From contig JABIPV010000005.1 of the NCBI GenBank assembly GCA_018699075.1, positions 1 through 6,532 on the forward strand: 6,532 nt of DNA, given 5' to 3'. Position 1 is the first letter of the stretch. Each line of letters begins with the position of its first letter. Below the pieces are notes generated by a model, which made no database searches, had not been told where the DNA came from, and worked only from the letters and a program-made list of their open reading frames with translations. The DNA is from Kordiimonadaceae bacterium. GTDB lineage: Bacteria > Pseudomonadota > Alphaproteobacteria > Sphingomonadales > Emcibacteraceae. Made by a program: the position numbers and the translations under genes. Of the stretch, positions 1-5,793 are shown piece by piece.

Positions 1-1101
1 GATGACAATATAAGTGAAGTTACCCACACATATGAAGTAGATTTATCAGCCTCGCTTAATGATACTGATGGATCAGAGACGCTTTCAATTGTGACGGTAA
101 CAGGAATTCCTGAAGGAACTATATTTACCACTGATGGTGATCCTGATGGGGTTAATACTATAGGAACTCTGCAATCTGGGCCTGATGTAGATGGATTTTA
201 TACTTGGAATTTCACGGCTGCTGAATATGGTGGTGCGGGCGGTACAACATTCTATATGTCCATTCCTGGTGAAGATTCAAATGGTAATGAAATTACAAGC
301 TTCTCACTTGAAGCATCAGTTATAGCTGATGAAGATGACGGCGGTAATGTTATATCAACGGATAGTGCGGATGGATCTGTGGGACCAATTCCAGTGCCTG
401 TGCCACCTCTTGATGAAGTGCTTGGTATTGCTAAAGCAGATAACGGTTGGGGTAATGGTGATGATAATGCCCCTGGTGGGTCTGGTGGTAACAATAATGC
501 CGAGAACAGAATTGAAGTTGTAAATGGTGCAAATAATGCCGACGATATATTATATGGCACCTATACACCAATTGATGATCCTAATAATGTTAAAGACGGC
601 AATTATCAAGAAGAATATGCCCGTCAGGACTTTATGTTAGGTAAAGGCGGAAATGACACTATTTATGGTGAAGCCGAAGATCAACCAGATACAATCACAA
701 ATGATTATATTGATGGTGGTGCAGACAATGATTTACTTTTCGGTCAAGGTGGTAATGATTATATCATTGGCGGAACGGGTAATGATGAAATTACCGGCGG
801 AGCTGGCGATGATGAAATGTTCGGTGGTGGAGGTGATGATACCTTTATATTCCAATCAGGCATTGAGGGTCAGGATACTGTAGATGGCGGAGCGGCTGGC
901 GGTTGGACCGATGCTATTGATTTATCTGCACTTAATAGCAATGAATTTGAAGATGGCTGGACACTTGTTCTAGATAATGGTGGCACCTACACTGAAGCTG
1001 GACATGATGTTTTGATGGATCAGGATGACACATCTGGTAAGATCGAATTCACCGGTGGTGGAACAATTACCTTTGAAAATGTTGAGAAAATTACCTGGTA
1101 A
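1..1101 (+). CDS. C-terminal part of a large RTX/adhesin-like type I secreted protein (5' end outside window)
   Basis: The reading frame is already open at base 1 and runs to TAA at 1099-1101, giving 366 visible codons; the GTG at 91 is internal. Visible residues 1 to about 110 form a beta-rich segment with a DGSETLS motif followed by VTGIPEG. This resembles the repeated extracellular domains of giant T1SS-exported adhesins, so much more protein probably lies upstream. A proline-rich hinge (PIPVPVPP) comes next, then a glycine/asparagine linker with NNNAEN (490-507). Calcium-binding RTX nonapeptides follow (640-852; GGxGxDxxx such as GGAGDDEMF). The last 83 residues have a GGW-T-D element and end in FENVEKITW, resembling the type I secretion C-terminal target domain. 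Expected location is the cell surface or medium, exported without a cleaved N-terminal signal. No transporter genes are in view. The class is well supported; the adhesin role is inferred. Confidence 0.85.
   Translation, partial: DDNISEVTHTYEVDLSASLNDTDGSETLSIVTVTGIPEGTIFTTDGDPDGVNTIGTLQSGPDVDGFYTWNFTAAEYGGAGGTTFYMSIPGEDSNGNEITSFSLEASVIADEDDGGNVISTDSADGSVGPIPVPVPPLDEVLGIAKADNGWGNGDDNAPGGSGGNNNAENRIEVVNGANNADDILYGTYTPIDDPNNVKDGNYQEEYARQDFMLGKGGNDTIYGEAEDQPDTITNDYIDGGADNDLLFGQGGNDYIIGGTGNDEITGGAGDDEMFGGGGDDTFIFQSGIEGQDTVDGGAAGGWTDAIDLSALNSNEFEDGWTLVLDNGGTYTEAGHDVLMDQDDTSGKIEFTGGGTITFENVEKITW
640..852 (+). repeat. RTX (hemolysin-type) calcium-binding nonapeptide repeats, first protein
   Basis: The translated segment contains successive glycine/aspartate nonapeptides of the GGxGxDxUx type: GKGGNDTIY, GQGGNDYII, GGTGNDEIT, GGAGDDEMF and GGGGDDTFIF. 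A degenerate stretch (EAEDQPDTITND) lies between the first unit and the rest. In this family such arrays bind calcium between turns of a parallel beta-roll and fold only outside the cell. The DNA units are diverged and do not form a perfect tandem repeat. Confidence 0.85.
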
Positions 1102-1122
1102 ATTTGACCAAATAATAATTCT

Positions 1123-1153
1123 AAAAGGCGCTTCAAATGGAGCGCCTTTTTTT
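1123..1153 (+). terminator. Intrinsic terminator after the first RTX gene
   Basis: A 12-bp stem pairs 1123-1134 (AAAAGGCGCTTC) with 1139-1150 (GGAGCGCCTTTT) around an AAAT loop. It has one G-U pair (1133/1140) and leads into seven T's (1147-1153). It starts 21 bases past the stop codon. The sequence is nearly the same as the terminator at 2464-2494. Confidence 0.93.
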
Positions 1154-1404
1154 ATTCTCTATCTGACGAATAACCGGCCCGTTTATTCAAGTTATTAAAT
1201 ATAGTGAAAATTTTAATAATTATTCAATTCTAAAATCATTTAATAAAAGTGTAACTAATTGCATTTAAATGATTTTTTATAATTATTTAGTAAAATTTTT
1301 TCCTGTTGTTTATATTTTTTTAACCATCCTTTGAAACTCCTTATTCATCATTATCTGCTAAAAATGAGGTATAGAAAATATTGATTTAAATAGAACAAAA
1401 AGTT
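1154..1404. other. AT-rich intergenic spacer between the two RTX genes
   Basis: About 250 very AT-rich bases lie between the first terminator and the ribosome binding site of the next gene. No open reading frame of note, tRNA or recognisable riboswitch is visible. Because a strong terminator precedes it, the promoter of the downstream RTX gene should lie here. I could not assign a well-spaced -35/-10 pair: TTGAAA at 1331-1336 and TAAAAT at 1359-1364 are individually good but too far apart. The one ordered element is the inverted repeat at 1232-1276. Confidence 0.6.
1232..1276. repeat. Perfect 12-bp AT-rich inverted repeat
   Basis: AAAATCATTTAA (1232-1243) and its exact reverse complement TTAAATGATTTT (1265-1276) flank a 21-base spacer, and two more T's follow. 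The arms hold only one G-C pair each, so an RNA hairpin would be weak. A protein-binding palindrome upstream of the 1415 gene is as likely. In such AT-rich DNA a chance match is possible, so the function is unknown. Confidence 0.5.
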
Positions 1405-1408
1405 GGAG
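1405..1408 (+). promoter_or_regulatory. Ribosome binding site deciding the start at 1415
   Basis: GGAG at 1405-1408 lies six bases before ATG at 1415-1417, which is good Shine-Dalgarno spacing. A longer frame from TTG at 1403 would place this site inside the coding region and would have no ribosome binding site of its own, so the ATG is preferred. Confidence 0.8.
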
Positions 1409-1414
1409 TTAATT

Positions 1415-2440
1415 ATGGTTGATCAAACATCAAATGGGGATCAGGGCAAGGGCAGTCAAGGCTCTGATGAAAATCCATTTTTTGATGGGGAGAGAGGAAC
1501 CCCTGGCAGAGAAGAATCAGAAAACCGACTTTCTCAAACACATAATGATAATATTGAGGATACACAAACTCGTTCCAATATTCATATTTCAAGTGAGTTT
1601 GCTGAAGGTGAGGGCCAGGAATTTGAAGACGGCAGCACAGTAACGGGCAGCACTCATAATCCAACAGTACTTAGTCGTGGTAATGCAGAAAGTCCGCAAG
1701 TAGATACAATTGATCCAACGACATCTGAAAATGGCTATAATCCGGCGGAAATCGAAAGCGGTCAGTCGGAACAGCCTGGATCATCAGGTCGTGCAACATC
1801 ACAAGTTGATCTTGACAGGCCGGAGCTTGAAGAAGAGGAATTTGGTAACAGTGGGCAAAATTCCGTAGGAAATTCCCCGGCAAGTAATCCCGGAGAAAGC
1901 GGAGCGGTAACAAACAACGGTTTTCGCAATGATGAACCGGTAGCAACTGGCGATTCAGAAGAAAATAACAATGCTGAAAATGCCCAGGAAGTAGCTGAAG
2001 TTGCTGGTAGTGATAATATAATCGAAGGTAATAACGGTAAAAACACTCTTGATGGCACCGACGACAATGACACGATCAATGGATATGGCAATAAAGATAC
2101 CATTGATGGCGCAGGCGGTAATGATTTGATCAATGGTGGTGATGGTGATGACTATATAGCCGGTGGTGCAGGTGATGATACCCTCGTCTTTATGGCTAAT
2201 CAGGGTGATGACACTGCTGATGGTGGAGCAGGTGGATGGATGGATACCATTGAGCTAGGTGGTTTTGATGGCCAAGCTTCTGGCGATGGTTGGACTATTA
2301 ATCTTGAAAATGGAAGCACCATTGAATCAACAGATGATTTAAATGGGGAGATGCTTCTTTCTGAAGATAGTGCAGGGAGCATTGAGTTTGATGATGGGGG
2401 TTCGGTTTCATTCGAAAATATAGATAAAATAATTTGGTAA
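1415..2440 (+). CDS. Small RTX protein with disordered N-terminal half and type I secretion-like C-terminus
   Basis: This is a complete gene of 341 residues, starting at ATG 1415 with GGAG six bases upstream. Residues 1 to about 180 are hydrophilic and rich in Ser, Gly, Asn, Glu and Gln, with no hydrophobic segment, no signal peptide and no domain I recognise; this part is probably unstructured. From NNNAEN (1964-1981) onward it matches the neighbouring upstream protein: a linker, RTX repeats (2027-2191), then an 82-residue C-terminal region with GGW-M-D and an ending in FENIDKIIW. The C-terminus resembles the uncleaved type I secretion target domain, so export to the surface or medium is expected. 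The role is unknown; a matrix, surface-layer or adhesion accessory protein is possible. It has its own spacer and terminator and is probably a separate transcription unit. Coding is well supported; the function is not. Confidence 0.88.
   Translation: MVDQTSNGDQGKGSQGSDENPFFDGERGTPGREESENRLSQTHNDNIEDTQTRSNIHISSEFAEGEGQEFEDGSTVTGSTHNPTVLSRGNAESPQVDTIDPTTSENGYNPAEIESGQSEQPGSSGRATSQVDLDRPELEEEEFGNSGQNSVGNSPASNPGESGAVTNNGFRNDEPVATGDSEENNNAENAQEVAEVAGSDNIIEGNNGKNTLDGTDDNDTINGYGNKDTIDGAGGNDLINGGDGDDYIAGGAGDDTLVFMANQGDDTADGGAGGWMDTIELGGFDGQASGDGWTINLENGSTIESTDDLNGEMLLSEDSAGSIEFDDGGSVSFENIDKIIW
2027..2191 (+). repeat. RTX calcium-binding repeats, second protein
   Basis: About six nonapeptide-like units are visible: GNNGKNTLD, GTDDNDTIN, GYGNKDTID, GAGGNDLIN, GGDGDDYIA and GGAGDDTLVF. 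The last three fit the calcium-binding consensus well. The first and third carry lysine next to or at positions normally Asp/Asn/Gly, so the array seems degenerate at its N-terminal side and canonical at its C-terminal side. Confidence 0.85.
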
Positions 2441-2463
2441 GTATCGTAGTAACATTTTTAACT

Positions 2464-2494
2464 AAAAGGCGTTTCAATTGAGGCGCCTTTTTTT
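2464..2494 (+). terminator. Intrinsic terminator after the second RTX gene, at the convergent junction
   Basis: A 12-bp stem pairs 2464-2475 (AAAAGGCGTTTC) with 2480-2491 (GAGGCGCCTTTT) around an AATT loop, followed by a T run (2488-2494). Two G-U pairs (2472/2483 and 2473/2482) close only in the plus-strand RNA; on the minus strand they become A/C mismatches. The element is therefore built for the RTX gene, although the outer 8-bp stem could still help stop the convergent minus-strand operon. Its T tract overlaps the stop codon (2493-2495) of the minus-strand gene. Confidence 0.92.
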
Positions 2495-3884
2495 ATTTTA
2501 ATATGAAAATCTGGCTTGGATTTAAAAACCATGGCGGGACAATAGCCGCGATATTTGAGAGTGGTAATATTTCTTCTGGCAGATCAAAGCCGAGTGTCTG
2601 GATCATGAATTCGCGTCTTTTCATACAGCGATCATAACAATTAGGATGCTTTTCTTTAAGTTTTGATCGCAGTTCTTCATCCGCAATGACAATACCGTCT
2701 TCCATTCGTGTTGAGCCAAAAATCGGTGATGATGGTATAACGTCGACCTGAAACATCATCCCTGAGCGGATTTCAAGATCGGAACTTTCATATATCGGTG
2801 AGCTGACCCATTCATCAAGGTGGATCAAATGTCCGGCGTTTAAGAAAATACCAAACTTGTCGAACGGTAGCCGGTCATAGATTGCGTCATGTAAGATGCT
2901 CCCTTTTGTACCGATCGACATTTTGCCAAACCAGTCTGCCATGGCTTCAAAATAAGGTCCGGCAAATTCATCAATATAAGCTTGCGCCTGCGCGGGAAGT
3001 TCATCGGCTCCGTTAACAACCCAGCCCGAACGACAAATATTGCTGCCCCAGTAGCAGACATTAAAGGAGAAAGGATCACCTATATTTATGGTGCGTCCTT
3101 GTGGGCCACATAGTCCCGGCAAATCACCACTAGACATGGTTGGGTGGCAGCCGAGAGGCTCGCCGTCCCATTCAATAAATTTTGCCACGTCATGATCGAC
3201 CATGCCGTCTCGCAGGCCAAAAATCATCCGCTTTGCTGCTTCGGATGTTTTAATGTTTGAATGTTCAAAAATGGCAATTTCATCAACGGATACAATCGTG
3301 CGAAATCCGTAGCCCGGATGCATGAATAAATCGGTAGCATTCTCAACATTTTCATAGCCAGCAATATTTCGTACCGGATCCGTAATAAAGCTTGGTATAT
3401 CTATTGCGTGAATGCCAGCGGGTTCTTCAGAACTTTCAAAATATTTCCAACCAACACAGCCGATTAGTGAGCCTTCGTTTATGCCTTCATCTAGGAATAT
3501 CTCATTTAATGTCCGGCTTTTATCACGGCCTTGGTTTAGAAGTGAAAAGGGCTGATAAAGCTCGCTCCTCATATCGCCGTTATTATATAGTGGGCTGTGT
3601 GGAAGGTAGCCTTCACATTCATTACCAATTAAAATAAGTGGTTTTTTATCAAGGCTGACAATCAGTAACGCTTCTTCAAACCTTGGGTCAAGATTACACA
3701 TCCAAGTCATGTTAGCGAAATGCTCGCGGTCGCCGTAAATAAGAAGGTGAGAATAGCCACGCTTTTTCATGGCCGTTTGGACAATGTCGATACGGTCCTG
3801 AAATTCTTCAAGAGAAATGCTGGCCGGCTTTTCGCTTAATCCGAATTCCGGCCAGTTAATTTCTGCTAGCTGTGCTTTTTTCAT
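2493..3884 (-). CDS. M24-fold (creatinase/aminopeptidase P-like) protein with altered metal site
   Basis: The protein has 463 residues and starts with ATG at 3884. Residues 1 to about 190 fit the creatinase-type N-terminal domain (LLIYGDREHFANMTW near 48-61). Residues 200 to 430 follow the M24 pita-bread order. The five ligands usual in M24 metallopeptidases (D, D, H, E, E) appear by eye as Asn275 (FSFNVCYWG), Asn282 (GSNICRSGW), His352 (NAGHLIH), Asp381 (FQVDVIP) and Glu395 (TRMEDGIVI). With both aspartates changed to Asn and one Glu to Asp, ordinary dinuclear metallopeptidase activity is doubtful. Creatinase is the known precedent for a metal-free C-N hydrolase on this fold. No signal peptide is seen, so it is cytoplasmic. 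The start directly abuts the stop of the upstream oxidoreductase gene, with only a weak purine-rich stretch before it, which suggests translational coupling. The fold is confident; the reaction is unknown. Confidence 0.85.
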   Translation of the reverse strand: MKKAQLAEINWPEFGLSEKPASISLEEFQDRIDIVQTAMKKRGYSHLLIYGDREHFANMTWMCNLDPRFEEALLIVSLDKKPLILIGNECEGYLPHSPLYNNGDMRSELYQPFSLLNQGRDKSRTLNEIFLDEGINEGSLIGCVGWKYFESSEEPAGIHAIDIPSFITDPVRNIAGYENVENATDLFMHPGYGFRTIVSVDEIAIFEHSNIKTSEAAKRMIFGLRDGMVDHDVAKFIEWDGEPLGCHPTMSSGDLPGLCGPQGRTINIGDPFSFNVCYWGSNICRSGWVVNGADELPAQAQAYIDEFAGPYFEAMADWFGKMSIGTKGSILHDAIYDRLPFDKFGIFLNAGHLIHLDEWVSSPIYESSDLEIRSGMMFQVDVIPSSPIFGSTRMEDGIVIADEELRSKLKEKHPNCYDRCMKRREFMIQTLGFDLPEEILPLSNIAAIVPPWFLNPSQIFILK

Positions 3885-5729
3885 TTAAGCAAGTATTTCT
3901 TTTACGACGGCACGGTAAGCTTCTTTAATGGCCGATTTTGTATTGGCCCCGGCACCAGCATCAGAGTTTGCTACATGAATATTGCCAAATGGCTGACGGC
4001 CAATAACCCATGGTTTGTCTTCTTCGGCGAAATTTTCGCCCCAAAGCAGGCCATTACTATAGGAATAACCATGTGGCCAACGGTTAACCGTTATGGCTTC
4101 GATGTCGCGGTCCGCATCAAATCCTGCTTCGCCAAGTGCTTGATTAAGCTGATCTTTTACATGGCCTTCAAATTCTTCAAATGTGGTTGTTAGAATTTGT
4201 CTGCGTCCTTCTCGCCATTGTTCCGGTCCTTTTATATCTTTGAACAGAGGGACATGACACATATGAACAACCATCGGCTCGTCCGGGGTTTGTGAACGAT
4301 GATAATCGCCAAGCGATACCGGATAAGCGAGTTCAGCCTGTTTGTAAAACCCGCCGGTAAAATAAACGAAACTAGTTTTAAGTTTATCAAAAGCTTGCCA
4401 GTTACTGATCAGAACTTTTGTATAAACAAGTGGAATTTTGACGTTGAAGGCGAGCCCTTCTTTTTGTGCTTCCGGCATTTCCGGGCAAAGATAGGGTATG
4501 GCACTATTATAACAGGCCATCACGCATTTTTTGGCTCGGATTTTATGGGCTTCATCATTATTAACATATGTTACATCAACATTATTACCGTTATCGGTGT
4601 TAACCACGTGCACGACAGTACTGTTAAGTCGAATATTGATGTTTTTATTTTTTTCATCCAGTTTGGAATAATCTGCTTTGGCCATGACCACATCTTCCAT
4701 GGTCGTGCCCGGCATAGCTTCCGGTATTAATTTACGGACGAGCAACCGAGCAACCGAGGCATTACCATCAGGGAAATGAAAGATATAAGGATCATCGCCG
4801 CGACCAGTTCGCCTTGGTAGTGTATGATCTACACCAGGGATGCCGCCATCATAATATTGAACGGATGTGGTTGGTACTTCTTCCATATCGACACACCAGA
4901 AGCTCATGCCCCAATGTTGATAGATATCAATGACCTGTTCATCCACTTTACAATAATCACGGAGGAAGGATGAATAGCCTGTTTTTCGAAGGGTCTTAAA
5001 CTTTTCTTCAGTTGACACACCAGGCATATAATCCACTTCATCGGTTTGCACACGAATAAAGTCGGCGCGAGCTTTGTCGGTGAGTGGGGCTTCGGCGGCG
5101 AAATCTTCCCATGATTTTTCACCGTATCCGGTAACATGTTTGGTTTCCGTGAAATTTTTGTCATCAAAAACTATCGAGAAACCCATGCCGCGTTTTGAAT
5201 ATAAATCCTGCTCAAAGGCATCGTAAAATTTTTCAAGCTGAATGCCAATATCTTTGAGTAAGTTCAAGGCTTCCGGTGGGTAAGAAGACGGCGTATCGAT
5301 CGCTTCCGTACCGCCGTAACCAATACGAATATCATCGCCGTGCTTAAACTCATTTCGTTTGGCATGACCACCAAAATCATCATGGTTATCAAGGATCAGT
5401 ATTTTAGCATCAGGGTGTTTCTGACGGTAAAAATAAGCGGAAGAAAGACCACTAATACCGCCGCCAACGATGACAAGGTCATATTCGGCTTCGACTTTGT
5501 CCACATTCCAGTCTTCGCCCATCACACGCATATGCATATTTTCCCATGAACCATCATGGCTACCGCGCAGGCCAGTTTTAGCCGGCGGGTAATAATCGTT
5601 GTTTAAAGTGAAGCTATTGGGCGCGCCAAATGCTTCTGTCCAAGGGGTCAGCAGTGAGGCGCCAACAGTTGCACCAATGGCAATTTGGGTGCCGTTTAGG
5701 AAGTCACGGCGTGTGATGTCTTTTTTCAT
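3885..5729 (-). CDS. Tat-exported FAD-dependent oxidoreductase, spermidine dehydrogenase (SpdH)-like
   Basis: The protein has 614 residues from ATG at 5729, the start supported by AGGA seven bases upstream and by giving the Tat motif its normal place. Residues 1-36 are a Tat signal (TRRDFLN at 6-12, a hydrophobic stretch, then a likely cut near AFGA). A YYPPAKTGLRGSHDGS motif (46-61) is one I associate with SpdH-type proteins. The Rossmann FAD site is at 84-94 (DLVIVGGGISG), followed by LDNHDDFGGHAKR (113-125). Near the C-terminus, IHVANSDAGAGA and a helix form the closing FAD-binding segment of the amine-oxidase fold. SpdH oxidises spermidine to 1,3-diaminopropane and 4-aminobutanal; here the substrate could be another amine. 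No CxxCH haem c motif is present. It should act in the periplasm or at the inner membrane. It is the middle gene of the minus-strand operon. The flavoprotein class is firm; substrate specificity is inferred. Confidence 0.88.
   Translation of the reverse strand: MKKDITRRDFLNGTQIAIGATVGASLLTPWTEAFGAPNSFTLNNDYYPPAKTGLRGSHDGSWENMHMRVMGEDWNVDKVEAEYDLVIVGGGISGLSSAYFYRQKHPDAKILILDNHDDFGGHAKRNEFKHGDDIRIGYGGTEAIDTPSSYPPEALNLLKDIGIQLEKFYDAFEQDLYSKRGMGFSIVFDDKNFTETKHVTGYGEKSWEDFAAEAPLTDKARADFIRVQTDEVDYMPGVSTEEKFKTLRKTGYSSFLRDYCKVDEQVIDIYQHWGMSFWCVDMEEVPTTSVQYYDGGIPGVDHTLPRRTGRGDDPYIFHFPDGNASVARLLVRKLIPEAMPGTTMEDVVMAKADYSKLDEKNKNINIRLNSTVVHVVNTDNGNNVDVTYVNNDEAHKIRAKKCVMACYNSAIPYLCPEMPEAQKEGLAFNVKIPLVYTKVLISNWQAFDKLKTSFVYFTGGFYKQAELAYPVSLGDYHRSQTPDEPMVVHMCHVPLFKDIKGPEQWREGRRQILTTTFEEFEGHVKDQLNQALGEAGFDADRDIEAITVNRWPHGYSYSNGLLWGENFAEEDKPWVIGRQPFGNIHVANSDAGAGANTKSAIKEAYRAVVKEILA
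5622..5729 (-). other. Twin-arginine (Tat) signal peptide of the oxidoreductase
   Basis: The first 36 codons encode a basic n-region with T-R-R-D-F-L-N, matching the S/T-R-R-x-F-L-K consensus. A moderately hydrophobic alanine/glycine-rich stretch (residues 14-28) follows, then a small-residue site around AFG/A (33-36). Export in folded form with FAD already bound is what this pathway does. The segment might instead stay uncleaved as a membrane anchor. Confidence 0.85.
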
Positions 5730-5736
5730 GTTTCTG

Positions 5737-5740
5737 TCCT
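5737..5740 (-). promoter_or_regulatory. Ribosome binding site deciding the oxidoreductase start
   Basis: On the minus strand AGGA (plus-strand TCCT at 5737-5740) precedes ATG at 5729 by seven bases. The frame stays open back to a TTG at 5786, but that start would add 19 residues in front of the Tat motif and lacks a comparable site. Confidence 0.75.
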
Positions 5741-5793
5741 TATTTTTCTTTAGTGATACGGTAATTGTATTTAACCAATAATTCAAGCGTGAA

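Noticed and set aside
1331..1364. Promoter for the second RTX gene from TTGAAA (1331) and TAAAAT (1359)
   Set aside because: The spacer would be 22 bases, well beyond the usual 16-18. Single good hexamers are expected by chance in such AT-rich DNA.
1403..1414. Longer start for the second RTX gene at TTG 1403
   Set aside because: It would place the GGAG ribosome binding site inside the gene. ATG at 1415 is six bases downstream of that site and is the better start.
1762..2133. 123-residue minus-strand open frame opposite the second RTX gene
   Set aside because: It has a leucine/serine/proline-rich composition typical of the reverse frame of acidic Gly/Asp/Ser-rich coding DNA, with no ribosome binding site or domain evidence.
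640..2191. Glycine/aspartate codon repetition as a CRISPR array or non-coding tandem repeat
   Set aside because: The repetition is at protein level (RTX nonapeptides), the units are diverged in DNA, and there are no regular unique spacers.
4299..4730. 143-residue plus-strand open frame inside the oxidoreductase gene
   Set aside because: It lies antisense to a well-supported flavoprotein, has no recognisable domain, and looks like a shadow of the real coding frame.
5730..5786. Longer start for the oxidoreductase at TTG 5786
   Set aside because: It adds 19 residues ahead of a Tat motif that normally sits close to the N-terminus. ATG at 5729 has a well-spaced AGGA.
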